A DNA stretch of 64,000 bases from K23-9 sp964460665 (GCA_964460665.1 CAYWSL010000001.1:47710-111709); one strand, 5' to 3'. Shown: positions 54,502-63,075, counted from the first letter of the stretch. Numbers and translations are program-made. The notes: generated by a model not told the origin, from the sequence alone.

Positions 54502-56193
54502 TCAGGGATTCGGCACCTCATTGTCGTCGGCCGAAAAGGTCGCCGGAGTGGCTTCAGTTGGCTCGCGCATCGCGGATTTCTGAGGATGGCCTGCGTTTAC
54601 GTCGATCTGAATCGTCATGTGCCGGCGCCAGTTTTCATCGTCAGATTCTGGGAAATCATGCCGAAAATGAACCCCGCGCGACTCGTTCCTGGCCAATGCC
54701 GAACTGACCATGCAGGCCGCATTGGTCAGCAAATTCTGAAGCTCCCAGCCCTCCGTGGACGCGAATTGTCTTGGCATGACATAGGCAGCGACCGAACGAA
54801 TGGAGTCCGCTGCCTCCTGCAAACCGTCGGCATCCCGCTGGACCCCAACCAACCGGCCCATCAGGCTTTTCAGCGAAACACGCACATCAGCAACGTCAAA
54901 CGATTCGTTGGATTCTTTGGGGGCGTTGCGAATCGCCAAAGCGACCATTTCTCGTGACTCTTCGCCGACGACCCGCGAAGCCGCTTCGCCCGCGTAGGCC
55001 CCGTAGACCAATCCCTCCAGCAGACTATTGCTGGCCAACCGGTTCGCGCCGTGTAAGCCACTGCTGGTGACTTCGCCAGCGGCCCACAAACCTGGCATGC
55101 TGGTGCGTCCCTGACGGTCTACCGTCACGCCGCCAATCATGTAGTGGGCCCCCGGGCGAACCGGAATTCGGTCGCTGGTGATGTCCAGTCCAAACTTGAA
55201 ACAGGCGTCAGCAATCCCCGGGAACCGCGCCAGTACTTCGGCGGAATCCAGGTGCGCCAGGTCCAAGTAGACACAAGGATGCTTAGTCTTTTGCATCTGC
55301 CGAATGATGGATTGGCTGACGACATCCCGCGGAGCCAGTTCCAGCCGAGTGTCGTAATCTTTCATGAATCGGTTGCCAGTGACGTCAACCAAATGAGCCC
55401 CTTCGCCGCGAACGGCTTCGGTGATCAGAGACCGCGAGGAGCCCGCGATGTACAAAACGGTGGGGTGAAACTGAACAAATTCCATGTCTCGAAGTTCCAC
55501 ACCGGCACGGTAGGCCAGCGCCGTTCCGTCCCCCGTGGCGATCGCCGGGTTGGTCGATTCACGGAAGATTTGCCCCAGCCCGCCGGTGCACAGAATCGTC
55601 TCTTTGGCCCAAACCATCGTCGGTTTTCCGTCGGCGCCGACAATCACGGCTCCACGACAACGACCTTCGTAAGTCAGTAAATCGACCGTGAACGCGTCCT
55701 CCCAAACGTCGATATTGGGTTGTTCTTGGGTTCGCTCAATGACAGCTCGAATGATCTCGGCGCCGGTCGCGTCACCACGTGCGTGCAGAATTCGTTCTTG
55801 GCTGTGGCCGCCTTCGCGTCCAAGATCGTACTTGCCGTTTTCGCGGTCAAACTGAGTTCCCCAGCGGATCAGTTCCTCGATACGCTGCGGAGCTTGGCGG
55901 ATGACCATGTCGACAATGGCTTCGTCGCATAGGTTTCCACCAGCCGCCATCGTGTCGTTGATGTGGTTTTGAAAACGGTCGTCTTCGGAGAATACGCTGG
56001 CAATCCCGCCCTGCGCGTAGTGACTATTCGATTCCTGCAGTTTGTCTTTGGTGACCAACAAGACCGATTGATGCGAGCTAACAGCGTTGGCAGCTCGTAA
56101 CCCCGCCACCCCACCGCCCAGCACCAGAACATCCGTAAAACGGTGCAGTGCTTGACGTGAATCGAACGGAACCAAATAGCGTGGCGTCATCAT
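54502..56193 (-). CDS. nadB: L-aspartate oxidase
   Basis: 563 residues. NadB oxidises L-aspartate to iminoaspartate with FAD, the first step of de novo NAD synthesis with quinolinate synthase. Visible marks: the dinucleotide fold VLVLGGGVAGLRAA at about 22-35; HYAQGGIASVF; REGGHSQERILHARGDATG; the FVQFHPT active-site segment; ITEAVRGEGAHL; a YMIGGVTVD strand and GEVTSSGLHGANRLASNSLLE, the FAD-contacting C-terminal motif of the succinate dehydrogenase/aspartate oxidase flavoproteins. Length is as expected. The initiating Met is one of two adjacent ATG codons. No nadA or nadC is close by. The C-terminal tail (PTEATPATFSADD) is low complexity. Confidence 0.95.
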   Translation of the reverse strand: MMTPRYLVPFDSRQALHRFTDVLVLGGGVAGLRAANAVSSHQSVLLVTKDKLQESNSHYAQGGIASVFSEDDRFQNHINDTMAAGGNLCDEAIVDMVIRQAPQRIEELIRWGTQFDRENGKYDLGREGGHSQERILHARGDATGAEIIRAVIERTQEQPNIDVWEDAFTVDLLTYEGRCRGAVIVGADGKPTMVWAKETILCTGGLGQIFRESTNPAIATGDGTALAYRAGVELRDMEFVQFHPTVLYIAGSSRSLITEAVRGEGAHLVDVTGNRFMKDYDTRLELAPRDVVSQSIIRQMQKTKHPCVYLDLAHLDSAEVLARFPGIADACFKFGLDITSDRIPVRPGAHYMIGGVTVDRQGRTSMPGLWAAGEVTSSGLHGANRLASNSLLEGLVYGAYAGEAASRVVGEESREMVALAIRNAPKESNESFDVADVRVSLKSLMGRLVGVQRDADGLQEAADSIRSVAAYVMPRQFASTEGWELQNLLTNAACMVSSALARNESRGVHFRHDFPESDDENWRRHMTIQIDVNAGHPQKSAMREPTEATPATFSADDNEVPNP

Positions 56194-56693
56194 CTGAAGA
56201 AGGAACTTTCGGTACTTGCTGGCTAGAGCTAGAGGCCATACAAGCTGCCTGAAGCTAAGGGATATTGCCTCGGAATTATCAAGATATCGACGCTAGAATG
56301 ATATAGCGGATGTACGAATTGGCCATCAGGCAGGAGAACGACTCGACTGCCGCGCTGCGGTGGCCATCAAAAGGGCACTAATGAAGTGCGCTTAAGAGCG
56401 GGGCGGAATCTGAGACATTCCGGTCGCAGTCGTCTTTGTTATTCGGAGTTTTCGGACTATTTTTGCTGACTTACAGCGATCAACGCGCCGATTTCGGGAT
56501 TCCCGGTCACCGTGGGTGACAAACCAGCCCCACCGACCACTATCCTGGACGCCACTGTATCCTGAACACCATTGGCAAAAGCATCAACCCGCGCGAAAGC
56601 CTCAAAACGACGCTGCCAGTTCCAAACGACACAGACACAAGTTGATTATCGACTCTCGGCCTGCCACCTTGTGCTGGCCACTGGAAACCATTG
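56194..56693. other. Divergent intergenic region between nadB and pssA
   Basis: 500 bp that must hold the promoters of both divergent genes. I see a CGGAAT/ATTCCG hairpin with a 7-base loop (56404-56422), a GTCACC-GTG-GGTGAC dyad (56506-56520) that could be an operator, and one weak promoter toward pssA. For nadB a TTGATA hexamer is present around 56282 but has no good -10. No small gene is supported. Confidence 0.5.
56436..56463 (+). promoter_or_regulatory. Weak candidate promoter of pssA
   Basis: TTGTTA and TATTTT separated by 16 bases, each matching four of six consensus positions. The GTCACC/GGTGAC dyad at 56506-56520 would lie in the early transcript. Leader to the ATG would be about 220 bases. 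Confidence 0.25.
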
Positions 56694-57713
56694 ATGAGCG
56701 AATTGAAACGTGGGCTCTTTCCCCGACGCAACGAAGACGAATCCGATTCAAATGCGGATGCGGAGGTCGATGTGAGCGCGCCAACGATGACCGGCTCCAG
56801 CCTGGACACGCAGTCCGAAGCGGGCGGGGAAGTCAAAAAGTCTCGCTTCAACGGCCGTATCAAACGGCGATGGAAGAAGAAAAAGGGAAAGAAGAAACGC
56901 CGCCTGACTCTGGCGGTCCTGCCGACGATGTTGACACTTGGCAATGCCGCTTGCGGTTTAGCCGCGATAGCCATTGCCATCAGTACGGACTTTCCCTGGC
57001 CCGAGTATCAGTTGTCGGTAGCCGGTATCCTGATCTTTGGCGGCATGCTGTTTGACGCCTTGGACGGTTCGGCAGCACGAATGACAGGGCAAGAAAGTCA
57101 GTTCGGTGCCGAGCTAGATAGCCTTTGCGACGCCGTGACCTTTGGAACCGCGCCGGCCATCATTATCTGGCAGATGAACGAAGTCTTGATGCAACGTTTC
57201 ACTTGGGCGATCGGCGCACTGTTCACGTTGTGCGTTCTGATCCGACTGGCTCGCTTTAATGTTGAAACGGACGAAGACGATACGCACGAAGGATTCGAAG
57301 GCCTGCCCAGCCCGGCTGCCGCAGGGACGATCGCGGCTTTTGCAATCGCGATTCCTGAACTGAAGTCGATCGCTGCCAATGTCGACGCGATGTACAACAA
57401 TCGCGTCCAAACGCTTGCTCAGAATGTCGATTATGCATCGCACTTCTTTGTCCCAGCGATCGCTTTGATTTTGGCCTATTTGATGGTCAGCCGATTCCAC
57501 TATCCACATATCGTTCAGCAATGGGCTCGCGGACGGCGTCCGTTGAACCAAATTGGGCAGGCGCTTTTTGCCGTATTTGGCGTTGCCGTACTCCACTCAT
57601 TGGCGCTGCCGATGATCTTTACCTACTTTGCCTTTGCGTCGCCGATTCGCAGCTTGGCTGGCAAACTGAATTCCAAGCCAGAATCAGAGACCCCGTCACC
57701 CCCCCCTCTTTAG
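56694..57713 (+). CDS. pssA: CDP-diacylglycerol--serine O-phosphatidyltransferase
   Basis: 339 residues from the ATG at 56694 (a TTG directly before it is in frame but less likely). It joins CDP-diacylglycerol and serine to form phosphatidylserine at the membrane. The CDP-alcohol phosphatidyltransferase signature D-x2-D-G-x2-A-R-x8-G-x3-D-x3-D is complete, with Asp121, Asp124, Asp142 and Asp146. The hydrophobic segments LAVLPTMLTLGNAACGL and following predict about six to seven membrane helices. The LGNAACG and FGTAPA phrases fit the type II PssA group. An unusual extra N-terminus of about 70 residues is acidic and then strongly basic (RWKKKKGKKKRR), possibly binding the membrane surface. A methyltransferase gene follows in the same direction. 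Confidence 0.88.
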   Translation: MSELKRGLFPRRNEDESDSNADAEVDVSAPTMTGSSLDTQSEAGGEVKKSRFNGRIKRRWKKKKGKKKRRLTLAVLPTMLTLGNAACGLAAIAIAISTDFPWPEYQLSVAGILIFGGMLFDALDGSAARMTGQESQFGAELDSLCDAVTFGTAPAIIIWQMNEVLMQRFTWAIGALFTLCVLIRLARFNVETDEDDTHEGFEGLPSPAAAGTIAAFAIAIPELKSIAANVDAMYNNRVQTLAQNVDYASHFFVPAIALILAYLMVSRFHYPHIVQQWARGRRPLNQIGQALFAVFGVAVLHSLALPMIFTYFAFASPIRSLAGKLNSKPESETPSPPPL

Positions 57714-57991
57714 GTTGTTGACTGCCTTTTTTCGGTGCAGGCCACAATCGCTATGTAATTGCCATGTAACATTTCCAACCAACAAGAATGCCGATTTTCT
57801 TGGGAAACCCGGTGAAGATGCAGCGCAGAAAACGTTGCTTGCCCCTGAGCCCGCTGATTCAATACATGTTTGACATTTGACGGCCAACGCAGATTTGCAA
57901 TCCTGTTGATGTCGAAAACGGCTGGTACAGTTATTAGGAAGTCAGTTGTGCAGGCGAGCCGACCAGCCCAAGCAGACGAGAAAGATTATTC

Positions 57992-58657
57992 ATGAGCATG
58001 ATTAGTGATGGCCCGGTCACCAGAGAGTCGCGAGACGAAGCCGTTTTGCCCAGTAAGAGTCGGCTGTACCACAACTTAGTCCCCGCTTATCAGGCCCTCT
58101 GGCCCGCCATCGCTAGGAAACGCATTTTGGGTGCCGTTGGCGAATTGAATCTGCCCACGGGCGCCGAAGTCCTGGAAGTCGGCGTTGGTACTGGCCTTTC
58201 GCTAGGAAGCTATCCGTCGAATATCAATCTAACGGGCGTCGATTTATCTGAATCAATGCTCGCAGAAGCGGACATCTTGATTCGCGAAAAAGGCTGGGGC
58301 CATATCAACGTCCTACCGATGAACGCGGAAGACCTCCAGTTCGAGGATTCGAGCTTTGACTTCGTGACGTCGTTTCACACGATCACAGTAGTCTCGGATC
58401 CTGTGAAGATGATGCGAGAAGTCGTCCGTGTCTGCCGCCCTGGCGGTCGCATCCTGATCGTCAACCACTTTCGCAGTGGCAACCCACTGGTTGCTCGCGT
58501 CGTCGACTCAGCTGGCAACATCACCAAGCACCTCGGCTGGCGTACCGACTTGGACTTGGACGAAGTTGTCAAGGAACTGCCTTTGAAATTAGACCACCGC
58601 TACAAGCCCAACCCCATGTCGCTGTTCACTGTGATGACGGCGACTTGCACGAAGTAG
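57992..58657 (+). CDS. PmtA-like phospholipid N-methyltransferase
   Basis: 221 residues. SAM-dependent class I methyltransferase: motif I VLEVGVGTG at 60-68, the acidic residue of motif II in TGVDLS (Asp84), PMNAEDLQFEDSSFDFV as motif III/IV, and VCRPGGRILIVNHF as the post-motif. VLEVGVGTGLSL and a VVSDP turn resemble the Rhodobacter-type phosphatidylethanolamine N-methyltransferase PmtA. Downstream of pssA this fits conversion of phosphatidylethanolamine to methylated lipids or phosphatidylcholine, but no phosphatidylserine decarboxylase is in the window, so the step is an inference. It could also be a quinone-ring or generic methyltransferase. 278 bp separate it from pssA. GAGAAAG lies before the ATG as a weak ribosome site. 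Confidence 0.72.
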   Translation: MSMISDGPVTRESRDEAVLPSKSRLYHNLVPAYQALWPAIARKRILGAVGELNLPTGAEVLEVGVGTGLSLGSYPSNINLTGVDLSESMLAEADILIREKGWGHINVLPMNAEDLQFEDSSFDFVTSFHTITVVSDPVKMMREVVRVCRPGGRILIVNHFRSGNPLVARVVDSAGNITKHLGWRTDLDLDEVVKELPLKLDHRYKPNPMSLFTVMTATCTK

Positions 58658-58686
58658 GTTCGGTGCTTCGTCAAGACTTGATTCTG

Positions 58687-58865
58687 ACATGTAGCGAAAG
58701 TCGTTCACGGCTTGTTGATTTATTTGCGTGGCATATTTTTGTGAGCCGCTGGCGCTAGCCTCAGGCCTCGAAGGGTTGCGTTATCACCACAAGGCCCGCG
58801 GCTAGCGCCGTCGGCTCAGTAAATCAACAAACCGTTCAGGCCGTTCGACGACTTTCGCTACGTGT
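58687..58865. repeat. 179-bp imperfect inverted repeat, MITE/REP-like element
   Basis: The outer arms read ACATGTAGCGAAAGTCGT at the left and, on the other strand, ACACGTAGCGAAAGTCGT at the right. Inner blocks TTGTTGATTTA and TGAGCCGCTGGCGCTAGCC are matched on the right arm by TTGTTGATTTA and TGAGCCGACGGCGCTAGCC. About 23 bases form the central loop. The right arm has extra bases after the first block and the left arm extra bases before TGAGCCG. It carries no ORF of its own and lies between convergent genes, so it may also act as a two-way terminator. Confidence 0.8.
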
Positions 58866-58892
58866 TTCTCAGTGTCCCACGTCAGTAAGTCG

Positions 58893-59357
58893 CTAAGACT
58901 TCAATTCGAAGATCGCTTCGATCTCGACCGCGATCCCGCCTGGCAGTGCGTTGGTTCCAAGTGCACTTCTGGCTGCGACTCCGTTGTCTTCGCCGAATAC
59001 GTCGCGGAACAGTTCACTGCACCCGTTGATCACGGCGGGTTGTTGATCGAACCCATCAGTGCAGCGAACCAGCCCAAGCAGCTTCACAAGGCGGCCAACT
59101 TTGTCCAAGCTGCCCAGGTGTGACTGCAGGGTCGCCAGCATCGCTAGGCCTGTGAACTGAGCGGCTTCGTAGCCAGCTTCCACATCCATGTCCAAACCAA
59201 GACGGCCTTTGATCAAGCTGCCATCGGGTTGTAGCGGGCCGTGCCCGGACAAGTAAGCCATGTTGCCGGCAATCACAACGGGTTTGTACACGCCAACAGG
59301 TTTGGGGGCCGGCGGCATTTCTAGTTTCAGTTCAGCCAAACGGGCGTCAGCACTCAT
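58893..59357 (-). CDS. Rid (YjgF/YER057c/UK114) family protein
   Basis: 154 residues, the length of the longer Rid-like group. Family marks: YLSGHGPLQPDG near 35-46, DVEAGYEAAQFTGLAMLATL, and the C-terminal NGVAARSALGTNALPGGIAVE with the key Arg of the substrate pocket, ending in EIEAIFEL. RidA-type proteins deaminate reactive enamines and imines made by PLP enzymes; many paralogues have other or unknown substrates. This one has a 13-residue N-terminal extension compared with classic RidA. GGAG lies eight bases before the ATG, a good ribosome site. The stem at CTTCA/TGAAG (59387-59401) lies upstream. It is 78 bp from the BtuF-like gene and could share a transcript with it. Confidence 0.85.
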   Translation of the reverse strand: MSADARLAELKLEMPPAPKPVGVYKPVVIAGNMAYLSGHGPLQPDGSLIKGRLGLDMDVEAGYEAAQFTGLAMLATLQSHLGSLDKVGRLVKLLGLVRCTDGFDQQPAVINGCSELFRDVFGEDNGVAARSALGTNALPGGIAVEIEAIFELKS

Positions 59358-59435
59358 CGCAAAGTCTCCACAAAAGAATTAATTTCCTTCAAGGATGAAG
59401 CCGCGCGTGGCACTTCACAAGGGGACTGTATTAAT

Positions 59436-60341
59436 TCAGCCAGTATCGTGAATTAGGCCAGCGACCGCTTCCAAGGCATCCACCAACCGTGGGCCTGGAC
59501 GATTGAACCAAGCCGAACCGTCAAACACGTGTACTTGCTGATTTTGCACGCAGCTCAGCTGGCTCCAGCGATCATCTTGGACCAACTGCTCCCACTCTTT
59601 CTGGCCTCGCTGTGCCGGCAGTCCGCAGCAAGCAACCAGCAGCATCGCTGGGTCCGCGGCAAGCAGTTCCTGGAATTCTATCTGCCGGGACGGCTGACCA
59701 GATCGCCCAATCGGATCGTGGCCTCCCGCCCAGTCGATCAACTGAGGCGTCCAGTGGCCAGCACAGAACAGGGGATCCGTCCATTCCAGTAGCGTCACGC
59801 TGGGAGGGGAGCCAGTTTCTGCCGATCGCTTCGCTTCCGCCGATCGATCCGCTTCCGCCCGGCGGTCTCGTACGGCAATGATTCGTTCACGCAATCGCTG
59901 CAGTGGCTGGTCGCTGGCGCCCGTCTTTTGCAAAATCAATTCGGCGTCTTGGATCACTTGGTCGAATGTCATCGCACGCAGGTCAACCAGTTCGCAGCCG
60001 TCGCCGATTCGCCCCAAGCTTTGCCGCACGTCGGCTTCACTGACCGCACAAACGTTGCAAAGGGTCTGAGTCAAAATCAAATCTGGCTTCAAGGACTCGA
60101 TTTTTTCGGCGTCCAGTTCAAACAAGGGCGTTCGCGCGTCCGAGTGTTCCCGAACCACCCGATCGATGTCGGCCGACGAATCTTGCCTATTGATGCGCGA
60201 TCGCGTGACCTTTGGCAGATCACTGACGCAGCCCGGATAATCGCACTCATGCGACACACCGACCAGCCAATCGGCCAGCCCAAGCTTACAAACCCACTCT
60301 GTGGCGCCAGGCAGCAGGGAAACAATCCGCTTTCTGGTCAC
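59436..60341 (-). CDS. BtuF/FecB-like substrate-binding protein without signal peptide
   Basis: 301 residues. It starts RIVSLLPGATEWVCKLG, the vitamin B12/iron-siderophore binding protein opening, and continues with VSHECDYP, DLILTQTLCNVCAVSE, WTDPLFCAGHWTPQLIDWAGG and VFDGSAWFNRPGPRLVDALE. It lacks a signal peptide or lipoprotein box, so unlike classic BtuF it should be cytosolic or leave by another route. There is a short internal repeat, ADRSAEAKRSAE. The GTG start overlaps the hisI stop codon (GTGA), so it is cotranscribed with hisI. No permease or ATPase gene is nearby. Cobalamin or iron-chelate binding is inferred from the family. Confidence 0.78.
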   Translation of the reverse strand: MTRKRIVSLLPGATEWVCKLGLADWLVGVSHECDYPGCVSDLPKVTRSRINRQDSSADIDRVVREHSDARTPLFELDAEKIESLKPDLILTQTLCNVCAVSEADVRQSLGRIGDGCELVDLRAMTFDQVIQDAELILQKTGASDQPLQRLRERIIAVRDRRAEADRSAEAKRSAETGSPPSVTLLEWTDPLFCAGHWTPQLIDWAGGHDPIGRSGQPSRQIEFQELLAADPAMLLVACCGLPAQRGQKEWEQLVQDDRWSQLSCVQNQQVHVFDGSAWFNRPGPRLVDALEAVAGLIHDTG

Positions 60342-60739
60342 GACTTCTTTCCATACACGGATTCAGGATCGACCAATCGCTGATCGACAACTTCCGCGTT
60401 GCCGTCGGGATCGATTCGGCGAAAGAAACAGCTGGCGTATCCTTCGTGGCAGGCTGCGCCTTTTTGTTCAACTTGCAGCAGGATCGTGTCGGCATCGCAA
60501 TCAACGCGGATTTCTTTGACGCGTTGCTGGTGCCCACTCGTTTCCCCTTTTCGCCATAGTTTCCCGCGGCTACGGCTGAAATAGACGGCGTTACCGGTCG
60601 AAACCGTTTCTTTCCACGCCTCCTGATTCATCCAAGCCATCATCAGAACCCGACCGCTGGATGCGTCTTGCGCGATTGCGGGCAACAAGCCATTGGTGCC
60701 CTTGCCGAAGTTCGGTAGCGGATCATTTGATTGTGACAC
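60338..60739 (-). CDS. hisI: Phosphoribosyl-AMP cyclohydrolase
   Basis: 133 residues, the size of stand-alone HisI; no HisE domain follows. It opens the purine ring of phosphoribosyl-AMP in the third step of histidine synthesis. The family core is nearly complete: GLLPAIAQDASSGRVLMMAW, YFSRSRGKLWRKGETSGHQQ, DCDADTILLQVEQ and GAACHEGYASCFF, including the metal-binding Asp and Cys residues. It is first in a likely pair with the BtuF-like gene, overlapping it by four bases. Confidence 0.95.
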   Translation of the reverse strand: MSQSNDPLPNFGKGTNGLLPAIAQDASSGRVLMMAWMNQEAWKETVSTGNAVYFSRSRGKLWRKGETSGHQQRVKEIRVDCDADTILLQVEQKGAACHEGYASCFFRRIDPDGNAEVVDQRLVDPESVYGKKS

Positions 60740-60802
60740 GTGGTTGTCCGGGTTAGACGGTTCATTCTTGGGTCAAGCGAGCGCGGAAGACGCTCGACGT
60801 GG

Positions 60803-60830
60803 ATTATAGGCTTATCCGGTACCCGTGGAA
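60803..60830 (-). promoter_or_regulatory. Candidate hisI promoter
   Basis: A perfect TATAAT on the minus strand at 60803-60808, with a poor -35 (TTCCAC) 16 bases upstream. The start would give a leader near 57 bases before the hisI ATG at 60739. Confidence 0.4.
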
Positions 60831-61013
60831 CGACACGCAAAAACGCGACGCAAAACATCCCACCTCAGTTTACGCAAGTTCGCGACGATAGATCGTTTTA
60901 GCCTGCGGAAGTGCCCAGCGCGGTACGGCACCACGATCCTAGGCAGCGAAGTCTCCACTTTGTTGCAGCACCAAACGTCCTGTTGGTGAATCATCCTCCC
61001 AGAGGCGCATGTC

Positions 61014-61610
61014 ATGTCCCGTCCCACGAAAGTATCGGTCGTCCTTCCGGTTCGCGACGGCCAACATCAAGTCATCGAACGTGTCGAACGAGTCCTAGAC
61101 GCGTTGTCGGAGATGACAAGTGAGGCCTTCGAGGTCGTGGTGGTGGATGATGGCAGTCGAGACGCGACCCCCGAAGTCCTGAATGAGTTGGGGGCGCGTC
61201 ACGCAGAGGTGCGGGTGGCTCGACATAGTCGGCCACGAGGAATGGAGGCCGCCGGCCAAACCGGTCTAGAACGAGCCAAAGGTGAATTGGTCTTCATTCA
61301 AGAATCCAATACGCCGGTGCGAATCGATGACTTGATTCGATTGCACCAAATGAGCCGCGACTACTCAGTCGTCGCTGCTCGAGCGGAAAGCACGCCGCGG
61401 CCAATCGCTCCGTCGCTGTTGCGTCGGCTACGTGCTTGGGGAACGAACGCTGATCAGCAGTTCGAACCAGCGAAAGTCGACATGCCCACGTCCAGCATTC
61501 AAATGATCCGCCGCCCCCACCTGCAAAAACTGGCAGGCCCTTACGGCGACGAGTATCAGCTGTACGGCGAAACGATGATGTCCAACAAAGTGGAACGCGT
61601 CGAGCGCTGA
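61014..61610 (+). CDS. Short glycosyltransferase family 2-like protein, catalytic motif degenerate
   Basis: 198 residues. The N-terminal half is GT-A like: VSVVLPVRDGQHQVIERVERVLDAL at 7-31, then VVVVDDGSRDATPEVLNEL, the nucleotide-sugar binding DDGS segment. Where an active GT2 has its metal-binding DxD (usually a DAD strand) this protein has FIQESNTPVR, so no Asp pair is present, and the acceptor half is short. It probably binds a nucleotide or sugar but may lack transferase activity. AGAGG lies eight bases before the ATG. Functional partner unknown. Confidence 0.7.
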   Translation: MSRPTKVSVVLPVRDGQHQVIERVERVLDALSEMTSEAFEVVVVDDGSRDATPEVLNELGARHAEVRVARHSRPRGMEAAGQTGLERAKGELVFIQESNTPVRIDDLIRLHQMSRDYSVVAARAESTPRPIAPSLLRRLRAWGTNADQQFEPAKVDMPTSSIQMIRRPHLQKLAGPYGDEYQLYGETMMSNKVERVER

Positions 61611-61656
61611 TCTGGTAAGCGCATCGCCACGCGTGCGACGGGATGAACACCCGGAT

Positions 61657-63075
61657 TTACGAACCGGCCTGTGCACTGCCGAACACTTCTGCGTCGTTCG
61701 GAGCCGTTTCCGCTTCAAGCTTCGGCTTTAGCTTCGACAGCGGAGCCCTTGCGCGAATATGATCTAGATCCAACAAGCCAACCAGTTGGCCTTCATTATC
61801 GACCACGGGGACTTGCCGGATACCGCGAGCCATTCCAAGCACGACGTCTTCAAGCGGCTCGTCGGGCTTTACCAGTGGCACGCCGTGATCTGTCAGTTGA
61901 CCAGCCGTTTGCAATAGCGCGAGGTTGCTTCGATCTACTTCACCGGTTCGCTTGTCTGTTGCGGATTCGATTGCCTTGACCACATCGGCCAAACGCAAGA
62001 CTCCCACAACGGACTCGACGCTGGACATCACCGGCAGCGCCGAAACCGATAGCGACTTCCAATTATCGGCCACGTCGTTCAGAGCCATGTCCATTGGCAC
62101 GGCTGGCGGATTGGCCAGCATCGCGTCGCCCACGGACAAGCCGCGTAGTGTTTCCATCACGTCAACCTGTTTGGCTTCGGTCAGCCCCGCGTAGGCGATG
62201 AAGACCGGGATCAAAATCAAGGTAAAGTTCTGCTGCCCGCCGAAGAAAAATAACGCTGCCATTAGTGCCGCACAAACTAACCCGATTCGTGACGCGACGA
62301 ACGTCGCCTGGCGGTAGTTCATCAACATCGCCAGAACACTGCGAAGCACACGCCCGCCGTCCATCGGAAACGCTGGGATCAGGTTGAACAATACCAAAGC
62401 CGCATTCACGATCAGCAGCATCCTGGCGAAATTCAAAACGCTTGGTTGCTTCAATAGAAAGTACGGGTCCTTCATTTCCGCGGCTTCTCGTTCAGCCACT
62501 TCGGTCGCCATCGCTGGCGTTGTGCCGGCGTCGCCATCGGCAACCACCGATGTTGAATCGACGATCGCGATTCCCGTATTGTCGACCATCGTTCCCTGCG
62601 AGAAGGGATCGTCCATCGCACCAGCGAAGAACAGCGCGGTGCCCAGCACGCAAGCGATGACGACATTCACCGCTGGCCCGGCGACCGCGACCAGTAGTTC
62701 TTGCCATGGCACACGTGGCATTCGTTCCAGCCGAGCGACTCCACCGATCGGCAACAACGTGATATCAACCGTTCCGATTCCAAACAGCCTGGCAGTCAAA
62801 GCGTGCCCGTATTCGTGAAGCGTCACGCACAGGAACGCGATCATCGCAAAGCCGACCGCGAACAACATCGCCGGCCAGCCGCCGTCATTCACTTTGTAGG
62901 CAAAGAACGCTAGCAGTAGTGCAAACGTCCAATGGACGTACACGGGAATTCCAAAGTACTTGCCAAGACTGAGCCGCTGATTAAACACGCCGTTTCCGTA
63001 AAGAGTTGCGGTGGGCGGGTCTAACCGCTTGTCACGCCCTGCATCGTACCGCAAACTCTGCTTCAAGACCGCCAC
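61657..63075 (-). CDS. Site-2-type M50 zinc metalloprotease with CBS domain pair
   Basis: 472 residues. Zinc motif HEYGH at 87-91 in a membrane helix (FLCVTLHEYGHALTARLFG) and the third-ligand helix NLIPAFPMDGG at 231-241. These peptidases cut membrane-bound regulators within the bilayer. The C-terminal 150 residues form two CBS repeats (SVGDAMLANPPAVPMDMALN; SALPVMSSVESVVGVL; then VPLVKPDEPLEDVVLGMARG), known to bind adenosyl nucleotides and tune activity. A hydrophilic insert of about 55 residues (near 155-210, GAMDDPFSQG to AAEMKD) lies between the membrane segments. The start is uncertain: GTG at 63075, or GTG at residue 30 (62988), which would begin just before FNQRLSLGKYFG. Orientation is opposite to the flanking genes. 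Confidence 0.88.
   Translation of the reverse strand: MAVLKQSLRYDAGRDKRLDPPTATLYGNGVFNQRLSLGKYFGIPVYVHWTFALLLAFFAYKVNDGGWPAMLFAVGFAMIAFLCVTLHEYGHALTARLFGIGTVDITLLPIGGVARLERMPRVPWQELLVAVAGPAVNVVIACVLGTALFFAGAMDDPFSQGTMVDNTGIAIVDSTSVVADGDAGTTPAMATEVAEREAAEMKDPYFLLKQPSVLNFARMLLIVNAALVLFNLIPAFPMDGGRVLRSVLAMLMNYRQATFVASRIGLVCAALMAALFFFGGQQNFTLILIPVFIAYAGLTEAKQVDVMETLRGLSVGDAMLANPPAVPMDMALNDVADNWKSLSVSALPVMSSVESVVGVLRLADVVKAIESATDKRTGEVDRSNLALLQTAGQLTDHGVPLVKPDEPLEDVVLGMARGIRQVPVVDNEGQLVGLLDLDHIRARAPLSKLKPKLEAETAPNDAEVFGSAQAGS

Noticed and set aside
56516..57055. Plus-strand frame of 179 codons overlapping the start of pssA
   Set aside because: It lies out of frame with pssA, which has a complete family signature; this frame shows no motif.
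57714..57991. A small RNA or promoter between pssA and the methyltransferase gene
   Set aside because: Only poor -35/-10 pairs and no convincing hairpin were seen; cotranscription with pssA remains possible.
59822..59860. Near-repeat encoding ADRSAEAKRSAE in the BtuF-like gene as a mobile or regulatory repeat
   Set aside because: It is a short in-frame duplication within a variable linker, not seen elsewhere.
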